A DNA stretch of 64,000 nt from Blastocatellia bacterium (GCA_021463145.1 JAJTWZ010000002.1:62001-126000), one strand, 5' to 3'; shown: positions 29,948 to 39,741, numbered from the stretch's first letter. Numbers and translations are program-made. Notes: a model not told the origin generated them from the letters alone.

Positions 29948-31420
29948 AGAGCCTGATCGGAGGTAGAAAGCTCCGGAAGCCGCCGCGTAGAGCCCGACAT
30001 CGTCTTTCGAGGTGTCCGACCAGCGGCAGGCGAACGGCTCCCAACCCCTCTCGATCGGTCCGAAGCCAAAGAACTCGTCTGCCACGCCGGACTGAAGCGC
30101 GTGACGAAGCATGAAGTAACCGGACGCCGGATCGTACAGGCCAATCCGGCTCGATCCGGTGCCCGTCCAGTCGCCAGCCACCGGCACGAAACCGCGGCCC
30201 TCGCCGCCGAATTCGAGTGCCAATGCCGGCGAGCTGGCCGCGAGGCTCTCCCGAAGGAAAAACATGCCGTGGTGCGGATCATAGAGTCCGACCGAGTCCT
30301 TACCGGTGGCAAACCAGTCGCCTGCCAAGGGAATCGTTCGCCTGCCCTGAGGACCGAACGAGATTGTCACGTCCGCATCTCCTCCGGACATGGAATTGTG
30401 AAGGAAAAAAACTCCTGCATCTTGATCGTACAGACCTATCGTCGCATTGCCGTCGCCATCCCAGTCGCCGCACACCGGCAGCCAGCCGGCTCCCGGAGGT
30501 CCGAACTGGAACTTGTGCGACGACGGCTCGAGGAACTCGACGAGGCCCGTCGCGGGTTCATACAACCCGAGCACGACTTTCTTCCCGATCGACCTTGCGA
30601 AAGGAAGCCGGTTTGCGCCTCCCATCGGAAATCGCTTCGATCGTGTCAGTCCATCGACGATGTGGCGATCTTCGGCCAATGCGGCAGCGCGTTCTGCAAC
30701 CGATATCAGTCCGGCTATCGGCCGCGACTCAGCAGCTCGACGACTCCACCTGTCGAGTTCGTCGAGACGCGCTTCGACGGTCCAACTGCGCCTTTCGGGG
30801 CTCGGGAAATGGAGGACGGTGGGATGCGTCCCACTGGCGAACCGCATTCCTGGCACGTCGAGGAACTGCTGCCACATGAAAAGGTCGGTGGGTACCCCCG
30901 GAGGCGTCGTGCGCCACCCATGCGGAAGGCGGCGATAGGCTTCGCACGTGTGAGCAGCCGCCGAGAGAGGTATCCGGTTGTGCCCGAACAGGAGTAGATC
31001 TCGATAGACGTCCAGATTCAAATCCACATTCCACACTCCGATCTCGCCGTCCACCTGGACGTAGCAAGGAAGCGAGTGCGCAAAGTCGGCGCTTCCGAGC
31101 AAGTGCCGGATCTGTGCGACGTGATCGGGAAGCAGCAGGTCGTCGTCGGACAGGTAACAGACAAAATCCGTCTCGAGTTCGGCAAGTATCGCGTGCCTGG
31201 TGGGTTCCCCGTGCCGCTTGCCCTTCGGTGCATCCAAGAACCGAACCCGCCCGTCGAGTCGCATCATCTCACGCGCTGCATCCCTGCCCTCTTCAGAAAT
31301 TCCGTCACCGACTATCACGACCTCGATGTCGGCAACGGTCTGTTCGAGCGCGCTACGAACGGAGCGCGTCAGAAGCCTGCCGTGGTCGTGAGTCGGAATC
31401 AGGATTGTCGCCGAAGGCAT
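29942..31420 (-). CDS. Family 2 glycosyltransferase with five-fold 49-residue repeat array
   Basis: 492 aa. The first half (about 1-250) is a GT2 domain: ATILIPTHDHGRLLTRSVRS start, LEQTVADIEVVIVGDGI, and the nucleotide-sugar/metal motif SDDD at 91-94. The second half (about 280-492) carries five repeats, each with W-x-P-x-x-GDW(D/T/F)G(D/T)G-x-x-x-(I/V)GLYD-x-x-x-G-x-F-x-L. GLYD falls at 285, 329, 378, 427 and 476, the last four exactly 49 apart. The DWDGDG in one copy resembles FG-GAP calcium loops, so a small beta-propeller is likely. Downstream of a Gfo/Idh/MocA gene by 6 nt. Confidence 0.82.
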   Translation of the reverse strand: MPSATILIPTHDHGRLLTRSVRSALEQTVADIEVVIVGDGISEEGRDAAREMMRLDGRVRFLDAPKGKRHGEPTRHAILAELETDFVCYLSDDDLLLPDHVAQIRHLLGSADFAHSLPCYVQVDGEIGVWNVDLNLDVYRDLLLFGHNRIPLSAAAHTCEAYRRLPHGWRTTPPGVPTDLFMWQQFLDVPGMRFASGTHPTVLHFPSPERRSWTVEARLDELDRWSRRAAESRPIAGLISVAERAAALAEDRHIVDGLTRSKRFPMGGANRLPFARSIGKKVVLGLYEPATGLVEFLEPSSHKFQFGPPGAGWLPVCGDWDGDGNATIGLYDQDAGVFFLHNSMSGGDADVTISFGPQGRRTIPLAGDWFATGKDSVGLYDPHHGMFFLRESLAASSPALALEFGGEGRGFVPVAGDWTGTGSSRIGLYDPASGYFMLRHALQSGVADEFFGFGPIERGWEPFACRWSDTSKDDVGLYAAASGAFYLRSGSL

Positions 31421-31426
31421 CGAGGG

Positions 31427-32359
31427 TCACTGCTCTTCCGCTGCGATGCCCGACAAGGCTCGTATCCGGGCAATAGTTTCGACCACGAGTGCGCCATCCT
31501 GAGCGCAGCTCTTCGGCGGAGGCCCACCGCCGAGATACGACACGAAGGCGCGGAGTTCTGAAAGCAGAGGCATTTCAGTGCCGATTTCCCGGCGCTCGAC
31601 CTTCTGCTGTTGAAGCTGGCCTATTCCGCGCCCGCGGACGATGGCGACGTGGTCACTATAGGCATCGCCGAGAATCGCGACCCCCTCCGTACAAAAGAGT
31701 CTGATCTCACGATGGTGCCGGTCGTACCTGCCTGAAACCTCGATCGACAGCCACGGACTCGTGCCAAGTAATGCGATGCAGCCAACGATTCCATTCGAAT
31801 CGCGATCGGCGACGGCGTGAACCGGCGCCGGGAGGAATCCCAGGACCTCGAGCGCTATCGACAGATCGTGCGGCGCGAGTGTCCAGATCGGGTCGGTGTC
31901 CGGGTGCGGAATTCCAGTGCTCAACCGAACGGATCGAAGTCCGACCACCGATCCGAGAGATCCATCGCGCGCAATCTCTGCAAGTGCGAGCACGCCGGGA
32001 TGGTAGCGCCACTTGTCCATCACGAAGATTCGATCTCCGGCGCGTTCGACGAGGTCACGCGCGTCCGACGCACACGTAGTAAGCGGCTTCTCGACGAAGA
32101 GCGGAACGCCACGACCCAGGACGGATCGAACCACCTCGGCGTGCGACGACGACGAAGTAGCCACGACGAGGCCATCCACATCAGGCAGGTCCGCAGCGCT
32201 GCCAACCGTCGTGGCAGCGCCTAGCTCGCGAGCGGCATCGCCAGAGCCGCCACTACGATCGACCACATGCACTTCGCAACCAAGCGCAACGAGATCGCGA
32301 AGGATGTTCCGCCCCCACGGCCCCACTCCCACAAGACCGATTCGCTTCTTCGAACTCAT
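31427..32359 (-). CDS. Gfo/Idh/MocA-family oxidoreductase
   Basis: 310 aa from ATG 32359 (MSSKKRIGLVGVGPWGRN); an upstream in-frame ATG at 32401 adds residues without family similarity. The Rossmann motif GVGPWGRN (about 9-16) binds NAD(P), and VEKPLTT (about 90-96) carries the active-site Lys in EKP. The C-terminal alpha/beta domain follows. The family oxidises or reduces sugars and nucleotide sugars, which fits the adjacent glycosyltransferase (6 nt away) and the RmlC-like gene. Exact substrate unknown. Confidence 0.85.
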   Translation of the reverse strand: MSSKKRIGLVGVGPWGRNILRDLVALGCEVHVVDRSGGSGDAARELGAATTVGSAADLPDVDGLVVATSSSSHAEVVRSVLGRGVPLFVEKPLTTCASDARDLVERAGDRIFVMDKWRYHPGVLALAEIARDGSLGSVVGLRSVRLSTGIPHPDTDPIWTLAPHDLSIALEVLGFLPAPVHAVADRDSNGIVGCIALLGTSPWLSIEVSGRYDRHHREIRLFCTEGVAILGDAYSDHVAIVRGRGIGQLQQQKVERREIGTEMPLLSELRAFVSYLGGGPPPKSCAQDGALVVETIARIRALSGIAAEEQ

Positions 32360-32416
32360 CGGCTCAGCGTACCGCCGCAGTTCCCGCCATCCAATGCCCA
32401 AGCCGGCCCACCACGT

Positions 32417-33631
32417 CTACTCGCCCGAATCGGCAAGGGCCTCTGGCGCGGAAGCGCGAGCCGCTTCAGCCATCGGAACTGGACGAGCTCCTGTGCGAGA
32501 CGTCTTTCGACGTGCCGACCAGGCGCGATACCGACGCCACGAGAGCGTAAATCCCGTGTACACGAGGAAGCACGCGCCAAGCGAAACAATCCCTGCAACG
32601 GTCTGGCCGGCGATGCCCAGTACCTCACCCGTGTGGGCAAACCGCAGAATCGCACGCCACCTGCGGCCAGCGGAAAGGCTCGCGAACGGTTCCCACGTTA
32701 CGACTTCGCCAGTGACTCGATCGAGTGTCAGCGACGAACGATGCTGCGGCTGGCCACCCGTACCGGCATCGAGCGAAAACGAAACGGGCGCAGCAGCATC
32801 GGTCGGCAACTGGAAGCTCAGCGTGCGCCAGCCCTGCGTGTGGGCCGCCGCTCGCGCCACCAGTCCGTCGATCCCGTCGATGGCAATATCCGGCGGTTCG
32901 GTCTTGGGACCCGCCGGCGTCGGCGCGCCACGCGGCGCCGGCGGCGCTTCTCCGGCGGCGACATAAACCAGATTGCTCGCCCAGCCATACGAGATCACGA
33001 CGCCGGACAGAACGACGAAGAATAGAGGAACCAGGCTCCAGAAACCTATGACGTTGTGCCAGTTGAAGTCTCGGGCCTTGCTTGAAAGACCACGCCGGAA
33101 CCAGAGAACGCTGCGAAGCTGAGCCGCGGTCCACTTCTTCGGCCACCAGATATAAAGACCGCTGACCACTAGAAAGAGGAATCCGAGATTGCACGCCCCG
33201 GTGATGGCCCTGCCAACCGCGAGATTGTCCCCGCTCGCGGCCAACCAGCGATGCAGGTCGGTCACGGTCCGAAAGAACGCCCGAGTGCTCGTCGCGCCTT
33301 CGCCGAGCACGGCACCCGTGTATGGATTTACCAGCACGAACTTGCCCTTGGGGAACATCACGACGGCAGGAGCCTGCGGGTCAGCCTTCAGCGATACACC
33401 CGTCGGAATCTCGGGACGCGTCGACCGCGCGCTCGCAACAAGGTCGGCAATCGGAAGCCGGCTGGCGCCCGGAACCTCGACGACCTCGAATCCCCGAGTG
33501 TCCGCCCACGCAACCGTCTGCTTCTCGTAGGTGAGCAGCACGCCGGTGACCGACATTATCAGGACTACTATTCCGGCGAGAATGCCGGTGATAAGGTGCG
33601 ACCAGAAGATAACCTGTCGAAATTTCTTCAC
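32417..33631 (-). CDS. PepSY-domain membrane protein (PiuB-like)
   Basis: 404 aa with four membrane segments, the first at about 9-32 (WSHLITGILAGIVVLIMSVTG), then near 145, 195 and 330-360. PepSY domains lie between them (VLVNPYTGAVLGEGATSTRA, RVTGEVVTWEPFASLSAGRR). Such proteins are linked to siderophore and heme uptake and may reduce ferric complexes. The C-terminus is Arg/Ala-rich and cytoplasmic. It follows piuC directly (start 33631, previous stop 33632), third in the iron operon. Confidence 0.85.
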   Translation of the reverse strand: MKKFRQVIFWSHLITGILAGIVVLIMSVTGVLLTYEKQTVAWADTRGFEVVEVPGASRLPIADLVASARSTRPEIPTGVSLKADPQAPAVVMFPKGKFVLVNPYTGAVLGEGATSTRAFFRTVTDLHRWLAASGDNLAVGRAITGACNLGFLFLVVSGLYIWWPKKWTAAQLRSVLWFRRGLSSKARDFNWHNVIGFWSLVPLFFVVLSGVVISYGWASNLVYVAAGEAPPAPRGAPTPAGPKTEPPDIAIDGIDGLVARAAAHTQGWRTLSFQLPTDAAAPVSFSLDAGTGGQPQHRSSLTLDRVTGEVVTWEPFASLSAGRRWRAILRFAHTGEVLGIAGQTVAGIVSLGACFLVYTGFTLSWRRYRAWSARRKTSRTGARPVPMAEAARASAPEALADSGE

Positions 33632-34312
33632 TTATACGTCCGCCCACTGCCGCAGGAGATTGTGATAGACGCCCGTCAACTGCACCGCCGAAGCGTGTCC
33701 GGGCATATCGCAGTTGATTCTCTCTATCGCAACGTCGAGGTCAAGCAGGATCGTGCGATGAGAATCGTCACGGACCATGCTCTGTATCCAGAAGAAGGAC
33801 GCCACCCGGGCGCCGCGCGTGACCTGTTGCACGTGGTGCAAGCTAGACGACGGGTAGAGGATCATGTGGCCGGCCGGAAGCTTGACGCTATGGACGCCGA
33901 ACACGTCTTCGATGACCAGTTCGCCACCGTCGTATTCGTCGGGTCCCGCCAGAAAGAGCGTCGCGGACAGATCCGTGCGTACCCGATGGGGCGTTCCCCG
34001 CACCTGGCGGATTGCGTTGTCGACGTGCGTGCCGAACGACTGGCCTCCGGAGTATCGATTGAACAGAGGTGGGAATACCTTCAACGGAAGAGCTGCCGAC
34101 GTAAAGAGCCTGTTGCGCTCGAGCGCCTCGAGTATCAGTTCTCCAACGTGACGAGCAGCAGGGTCGTCTTCGCGGAGCTGCATATTCTCCTTGGCCAATG
34201 CAGACTGGTGCCCGGCGGTGATCCTGCCGTCGACCCACTCAGCCGAGTCGAGCAGGCGACGGCTCTCCGTCACCTGCTCCGGTGTCAGAACTTCAGGTAT
34301 TGAGAGCAGCAT
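33632..34312 (-). CDS. piuC: PKHD-type Fe(II)/2-oxoglutarate hydroxylase PiuC
   Basis: 226 aa, normal length. PiuC hydroxylases sit beside TonB siderophore receptors in many bacteria. The Fe(II) facial triad is visible: H-x-D in GTHVDNAIR and a distal His in [15 protein letters not shown], with the 2-oxoglutarate-binding Arg in [15 protein letters not shown]. The N-terminal region [14 protein letters not shown] matches the family. It starts 6 nt after the receptor stop, so the two are clearly cotranscribed. Confidence 0.9.
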   Translation of the reverse strand: MLLSIPEVLTPEQVTESRRLLDSAEWVDGRITAGHQSALAKENMQLREDDPAARHVGELILEALERNRLFTSAALPLKVFPPLFNRYSGGQSFGTHVDNAIRQVRGTPHRVRTDLSATLFLAGPDEYDGGELVIEDVFGVHSVKLPAGHMILYPSSSLHHVQQVTRGARVASFFWIQSMVRDDSHRTILLDLDVAIERINCDMPGHASAVQLTGVYHNLLRQWADV

Positions 34313-34318
34313 CGCCGG

Positions 34319-36805
34319 TCAGAAGTTGAAGCCCAGGCTGATGCTTGCCGATCTGGATGGTCCGGGAATGAGGTGCCCGCCGCCCAACCGGTCGAAGTAG
34401 TAGGCGTTGTTTATGTTGAAGACGTTGACGCGTACGTCGACGTTCTCGGTGATGCTGTAGGAGGCCATCAGGTCGGCCGTCCAGTAGCTGTCGACTCGCC
34501 TGGTGTTCGCGTTGTTGCCGTAGCGGTCGTCGACGAAACGAATGCCGCCGCCGACGTTCAGGTGCCAAGGCAGTTGATATGTTGTCCAGATGTTCGCCGA
34601 ATGCTTTGGCGTATTCTGGATCTGCATGCCCTCGTCTCGAAGTGTCGGAAACGGAACAGTGTCCGGGCCGCTGTTCGACTCGAGGATCTTGGTGTCGAGG
34701 AACGTATAGCCGCCGAGAATCGACCAGTCGCGAGTGATCTGGCCGCTCAGTCCCACCTCGACGCCAAGCACGCGTTGGCGGCCCTCGGTTACCTGAGTTG
34801 GTCCGCCCGGCACCAGCGCTGGCGTCCGCGCGTTCGTCTTGTCGACGCGGAATCCGGCGAGAGTCGCTAGAAGGCGCCCGCGAAGCAGGTCCCATTTCGT
34901 TCCGGCCTCGAACGTGTAGGTCTCCTCCGGATCTACCCGGCTGTCGGCCGTTCCGTACGACAGTCCCTCGAGCGAAGGACTCACCGAAGTGCCGTAGGCG
35001 GCATAAATGCTCCCGTTTTCACGCGGCTTGTAGGTGGCGGCGATTCGTCCGGTAACGAACTGATCCACACGGGAGACTTCCTTGCCGAGCAGGTCGCTGC
35101 CGTCGGCGTCGAAGTAGTCGAACCGGAGCCCACCGTTGATCAGGAAATCCTTGCCGATGTTGAGCGTGTCGAAAACGTAGGCCGCCGCTGACTTGCCGGT
35201 CACGCTGCCGACGATCGGGCTGGTGGTGATCTCGCCTTCGTATTCGTCCTGTGGGTTCGGGTTGAACAACGTTGTAGTTGCGATGGGAGCCGTGCGCGTC
35301 CGTCGCTCGTTTTCCTCGCGAGTGAACGCTAGGCCTCCGACCAGAGTGTGCCTGACCGAACCGGTCGAAAACCGCGCCGTCATATCCGTCTGGTTGTCCC
35401 ACACGTTGTCGTTGGTCAGCCACGAACGCATTTCGCGATTGATGACTAGATTGTCGTTGCTAGCGAATCTCGGCGGTGTGGCGATGGAGTCTCGAGTGGA
35501 GTGCCCAAAACGGAACTGGTTTCGCAACGAGAGATGGTCGTTGAAATCGTGTTCGAGCTTCACCGTGGCCACGTCAGACGTCAGCTTTTCGTAGTCGCGC
35601 GAGAGGTAGCCGTAGAAAGTGTCGCGTGGAACAGGTGCGGGACGATCGCGGAACTCCTTCAGCACGTTGTGAGTCGCCGGCACCCACGGGATGCCGTAGT
35701 CGGAAATGTTGTCCTGGTTCAACTTCATGTAGCCGAGCGTCAGGCGAGTTGGCGTTCCGAGACCGAATGACAGCGACGGCGCCACTCCCCATCTCTGATT
35801 CTCGACGACGTCGCGGCCAGCAACGTCGGAGTCGTGAGCCACGAATGCAATCCGGAAGGCGGCGCCGGAACCCCACCCGAGCGGCTCGAGCGGGACGTTG
35901 ACGTCGCCCGTGACCCGCTTCGTGTGATCGGTTCCGAAGTTCAGGTTGAAGTCGTAGCTCGAATTCAGCCGTGGCGCCTTGCTTACCAGGTTGATCGAAC
36001 CGCCTGCCGAACCGCGGCCGGTGTAGGCGGATGCAGGACCCTTGGTGACTTCCACCTGCTCGAGGTTGAACGGGTCCCGCGCCTGCGGCGAGAGGTCGCG
36101 AACGCCGTCGACGAAAATGTCGTTTCGAGCGCTGAATCCTCGAAGCGTCAGATTGTCGCCCGCCGGATTGCCGCCTTCGCCGGCAACGATCGTCAGGCCG
36201 GGCACGTTGCGAAGCACGTCTCGCAATGTAGTTGCACCCTGTTGCTGAATGACCTCGCTGGGGATGACTGTGATGGTTTGGGGAATGTCTACCAACGGCG
36301 ACGTGTACTTCGGCGACGAGACCGCGCGCTCCGTGTCGGTAACGGTGATGTCCGACGTTGGGCCGACTACCTCCAGACTGATCGTATTTGCCGAGATGAA
36401 CTTGAACGTGATCCCGGTGTCACGGAGCAACTCTCTCAGTGCCTGCTCGTCGGTGAAGTCGCCGGAAACGCCTTTCGTCTCAATGCTCCGGATGTCATCG
36501 CTCTTGAGGACAACCTCGAGCCCCGTTGCGCTCTTGAAGATCTCCAACGCATCTCCAAGCGCACCCTTGGCGATATCGAACCTGCGCGTCGGCCCCTGCT
36601 CACGTCGCGGCGCGATTTCCGTTGGCGCCATACCCATGACGCCCGTCGTGTTCGCCAACACGACCTTGCTGTCGAACGCCCCATAGGCAACGAGCGCGCC
36701 CATAGCGCTGACCGTCACCCAGTATCCCGGCCCGCTGCGCGCCTTTCGCTGCTCCCTGCGCTCCTTCGTCCCTCTGATCTTGCCTTGCTTTCGCACGAAT
36801 CTCAT
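34319..36805 (-). CDS. TonB-dependent siderophore receptor with STN signalling domain
   Basis: 828 aa. A long basic N-terminus (about 1-28) precedes the export signal (about 28-52). STN domain about 73-146 (RRFDIAKGALGDALEIFKSA, LRELLRDTGITFKFIS), then plug (about 165-280, VDIPQTITVIPSEVIQQQGA, TLRGFSARNDIFVDGVRD) and a 22-strand barrel ending in a terminal Phe (SISLGFNF), as the BAM complex requires. The sequence is of the ferric-siderophore class. An STN domain normally signals to a FecR-type anti-sigma factor, but no fecIR pair is nearby. First gene of the operon with piuC and the PepSY gene. Confidence 0.93.
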   Translation of the reverse strand: MRFVRKQGKIRGTKERREQRKARSGPGYWVTVSAMGALVAYGAFDSKVVLANTTGVMGMAPTEIAPRREQGPTRRFDIAKGALGDALEIFKSATGLEVVLKSDDIRSIETKGVSGDFTDEQALRELLRDTGITFKFISANTISLEVVGPTSDITVTDTERAVSSPKYTSPLVDIPQTITVIPSEVIQQQGATTLRDVLRNVPGLTIVAGEGGNPAGDNLTLRGFSARNDIFVDGVRDLSPQARDPFNLEQVEVTKGPASAYTGRGSAGGSINLVSKAPRLNSSYDFNLNFGTDHTKRVTGDVNVPLEPLGWGSGAAFRIAFVAHDSDVAGRDVVENQRWGVAPSLSFGLGTPTRLTLGYMKLNQDNISDYGIPWVPATHNVLKEFRDRPAPVPRDTFYGYLSRDYEKLTSDVATVKLEHDFNDHLSLRNQFRFGHSTRDSIATPPRFASNDNLVINREMRSWLTNDNVWDNQTDMTARFSTGSVRHTLVGGLAFTREENERRTRTAPIATTTLFNPNPQDEYEGEITTSPIVGSVTGKSAAAYVFDTLNIGKDFLINGGLRFDYFDADGSDLLGKEVSRVDQFVTGRIAATYKPRENGSIYAAYGTSVSPSLEGLSYGTADSRVDPEETYTFEAGTKWDLLRGRLLATLAGFRVDKTNARTPALVPGGPTQVTEGRQRVLGVEVGLSGQITRDWSILGGYTFLDTKILESNSGPDTVPFPTLRDEGMQIQNTPKHSANIWTTYQLPWHLNVGGGIRFVDDRYGNNANTRRVDSYWTADLMASYSITENVDVRVNVFNINNAYYFDRLGGGHLIPGPSRSASISLGFNF

Positions 36806-36830
36806 CCCCCCAGTCCGGAGACTGTACAGT

Positions 36831-36849
36831 GATATTGAAAACCGAATTC
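36831..36849. promoter_or_regulatory. Possible Fur box in the receptor leader
   Basis: GATATTGAAAACCGAATTC matches the 19-nt Fur consensus at 12 positions by eye. It lies just downstream of the predicted start of transcription of the siderophore receptor operon, where a repressor would block the promoter. Confidence 0.3.
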
Positions 36850-36863
36850 AGTCTAGGTCGCGA

Positions 36864-36892
36864 ACTATAGGCTGGCCTCTGGCACGCGTCAA
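36864..36892 (-). promoter_or_regulatory. Sigma-70 promoter of the iron-uptake operon
   Basis: On the minus strand, TTGACG (-35, 36887-36892), a 17-nt spacer and TATAGT (-10, 36864-36869); each box matches consensus at 5 of 6. Predicted transcription start near 36857, giving a leader of about 50 nt to the receptor ATG at 36805. Confidence 0.6.
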
Positions 36893-37117
36893 TCTTGAAA
36901 TCCGGGCCATCGCGATATCGGGTATTTGAGCCTGGCCGATGGCGGCACTTGTCGCCCCGAACGATCCGTGGAGACCTCGGAGGGCGGTGGCAACAAGTGT
37001 TGCGGCAAAATCGCTTCGGGGTTCGCGAGTCCTTGCCGGTCACTGCGAGGTCGGTATAGTCTCCGCCTAGTCCCGGGTGACAGCGATCTTCACGGCAAAC
37101 CCGCGTGCTTCAAGGAG

Positions 37118-39595
37118 ATGGTCGGCAAGACGATCCTCCACTACCGCGTCCTGAAAGAGCTCGGAAAGGGCGGTATGGGAGTGGTCTATAAAGCCGAGGA
37201 CCAGAAACTCCATCGGACGGTCGCCCTGAAAGTGCTTCTCGGGAACCTCGTCGGGGACGACAAGGCCCGAAAGAGGTTCATGAGAGAAGCCCGCGCCGCA
37301 TCCGCAATCGATCACCCGAACATCTGCACCGTCTACGAAATCAACGAAACTCCCGACCGGCTCTTCTTCGTGATGCAGTTTGTCGAGGGACAGACGCTCA
37401 AGAAGACGATCAACAACAAGCCTCTGCCGGTCGAGCAGGTCATCGAGATCTCTCTTCAACTCGCGGATGCGCTCGCCGAGGCCCATTCGCACGGCGTCAT
37501 CCATCGGGACATCAAGTCGTCGAACATCGTGATGACCGAGCGCGGGCAACCCAAGATTCTCGACTTCGGGCTGGCGAAACTGACGGAACCAACCAACGGC
37601 CGACGCAGTCCGAGCGACGACGTAGGCGGGATGACTGAGCTCACGCAGCGCGGCGTCCCGTTCGGTACCGCCAGCTACATGTCACCGGAGCAGGCGCAGG
37701 GAGAGATAGCCGATCACCGGTCCGACATCTTCTCGCTCGGCGTTGTGATGTACGAGATGTCCGCCGGCCGCCTTCCGTTCAAGGGAAAGACGAGCATAGA
37801 TGTGATGCACGGCGTCATCCACGACAGACCTCCTGCGTTACCGGACAACATCCCTCCGTCTTTCGTCCGCGTGATCGATCGGGCCATGGCCAAGATCCCG
37901 TCGGAGCGCTACCAGACGTCCGCCGAAATGCTCGAGGACCTGAAGCGCGTCGCCAGGGTCGTATACTCGGGCCGCGGCGATCTGCCCGTCGACCGAACGG
38001 CTTCCATGCACGCAATGAGGCCCGATCCGAAGCCCGGCACGATGGGGCGGGCAATGAACTGGCTCAAACGGAACGTGCTCGGTAAAGAGGAAGCCTCTTC
38101 GGCAATTGACGCCGAACCGAGCCACGAGGTCTCGGTCGAAACCGGTGACATCTCGCGCTCGGCATTCAGCGGCACGACGCGAGACAAGCGCGCCATCGCC
38201 ATCCTTCCTTTCAAGAACGTGTCCGGTGATCGCGAATCCGACTTCTATGGCTTCTCGCTCGCCGATTCCGTCATCACGGAACTCGCACAGCTCAAGTCGC
38301 TGATCGTCCGGCCATCGACGTTCGTGGCCAAGTATCAGAACATCGAAGTCGACCCCAGACAGGCTGGCACTGAACTCGCCGTCGATTCCGTACTCGTCGG
38401 CAGTTACCTGAAGGCCGGCGACCGCTTCCGCGTAACTCCGCAACTCATCGACATCTCGTCGGGCGAGATCATCTGGAGCGACAAGATCGACGTCGATTCG
38501 AAGGACATCATCACGCTCCAGGACACGATCTCGCAGCACATCGTCGACGGCTTGAGCATCCGGATCTCGGACCAGGAACAGAATCGGCTCGCTCGTGCCG
38601 CCACTTCCGACAGCGAGGCGTACGAGCAGTACCTGCGTGGTAAGAACCTTCTGAACACCTTCGTGACTCACACCCTCAGCCGCGAGGATCTCGACGAGGC
38701 CGTCGCCGCCTTCAAGCGAGCAACCGAACTGGATTCGCAGTTCGCGAACGCCTTCTCGTCGCTCGGTGTCTGCTACGCCACGTACGTGATGAAGGGCATG
38801 GGCGGAATTGCCTTCTACGACCAGGCCGAAGCGACGTGCAAGCGCGCGCTCGAACTCGATCCGAAGGCCGTCGAGCCGCGCGTTACGCTCGTCTTCATTT
38901 ATCTGCAGTCCGGTGACAAAGTGCGCGCCCGCGAGCTCGTCGAGGAACTCCGTCGCGAAGCGCCGAACGATACTTCGATCCGGCTCGTCGCCGGAACGCT
39001 CTACCGGCTCGACGGCCGCTACGAGGAAGCGTTGCGCGAGTTCGAGCGTCAACTCCGGATCAATCCGACCGAAATTGCGACCGCGCAGTACAACAAGGCG
39101 CGCATTTTCATGTATCGCGGCGACTACGAAACCGCGATCAAGGAGATCGAACGCGGCCGGAAGAGCGAGCCGGATCATCCGTTGCTCAATGCTTTCTGGG
39201 CCGAAATCCTCTATTACCAGGGCGAATACGACGAGTCGGAACGCATCTGGAAGGAAGTATTCGAGCTCGCCCCGAGCATGCGCGGGCTCTCGCCAATGCT
39301 CGGGTTCGTTTATTGCGCCCGAGGCGAATACGAGAAAGCGCTCGCGCTGGTCGATCACGATGTCATAGACGGAGCGTGCGCGGACCACGACGTCGCTTAC
39401 TGGCTTGCTTCCCTCTATGCGCTCCTCGGAGACCGGGACGAGGCGCTGACGTGGCTCGAGCGCGCGACAGATCTCGGAAACGAGAACTTCCCGTGGTTCG
39501 AGCGCGATCCGAACTGGGACGGCTTGCGTGGCGACGAAGCCTATGAGTCTCTGATGACGCGCCTCCGCGAACGATCGAGCGCGAGCGCCCAATAG
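37118..39595 (+). CDS. Ser/Thr kinase with TolB-like domain and TPR repeats
   Basis: 825 aa from ATG 37118 (MVGKTILHYRVLKELGKGG), which matches family starts; an upstream open frame back to 36926 has no family similarity. Kinase domain about 9-275 (Lys38, HRDIKSSN at 129-136, DFG at 149-151). A TolB-like N-terminal domain follows (about 357-480, AIAILPFKNVSGDRESDFYG), then TPR repeats to the end (LEEAL-, YxxAL-type helices). No membrane segment is seen. The GGAG upstream abuts the start codon with no spacer, which is unusual. This class is very common in Acidobacteriota. Divergent from the iron operon. Confidence 0.85.
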   Translation: MVGKTILHYRVLKELGKGGMGVVYKAEDQKLHRTVALKVLLGNLVGDDKARKRFMREARAASAIDHPNICTVYEINETPDRLFFVMQFVEGQTLKKTINNKPLPVEQVIEISLQLADALAEAHSHGVIHRDIKSSNIVMTERGQPKILDFGLAKLTEPTNGRRSPSDDVGGMTELTQRGVPFGTASYMSPEQAQGEIADHRSDIFSLGVVMYEMSAGRLPFKGKTSIDVMHGVIHDRPPALPDNIPPSFVRVIDRAMAKIPSERYQTSAEMLEDLKRVARVVYSGRGDLPVDRTASMHAMRPDPKPGTMGRAMNWLKRNVLGKEEASSAIDAEPSHEVSVETGDISRSAFSGTTRDKRAIAILPFKNVSGDRESDFYGFSLADSVITELAQLKSLIVRPSTFVAKYQNIEVDPRQAGTELAVDSVLVGSYLKAGDRFRVTPQLIDISSGEIIWSDKIDVDSKDIITLQDTISQHIVDGLSIRISDQEQNRLARAATSDSEAYEQYLRGKNLLNTFVTHTLSREDLDEAVAAFKRATELDSQFANAFSSLGVCYATYVMKGMGGIAFYDQAEATCKRALELDPKAVEPRVTLVFIYLQSGDKVRARELVEELRREAPNDTSIRLVAGTLYRLDGRYEEALREFERQLRINPTEIATAQYNKARIFMYRGDYETAIKEIERGRKSEPDHPLLNAFWAEILYYQGEYDESERIWKEVFELAPSMRGLSPMLGFVYCARGEYEKALALVDHDVIDGACADHDVAYWLASLYALLGDRDEALTWLERATDLGNENFPWFERDPNWDGLRGDEAYESLMTRLRERSSASAQ

Positions 39596-39672
39596 ACACG
39601 CGCCTCGAAAGAACAGGATCGAAGCATTCCGCAACGCCGCCGGATGCCGAACAGCGCCGTAGGCGCTAACAA

Positions 39673-39683
39673 CCGCGGAGCGG
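39673..39683 (-). repeat. Palindrome core, reverse copy
   Basis: CCGCGGAGCGG is the reverse complement of the CCGCTCCGCGG core found three more times in this spacer. Confidence 0.5.
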
Positions 39684-39741
39684 CCGCACTGATTATTGAC
39701 GGACGCGACTTCCGCTGTGCTCGTCGCGACGGTGACGGTGC

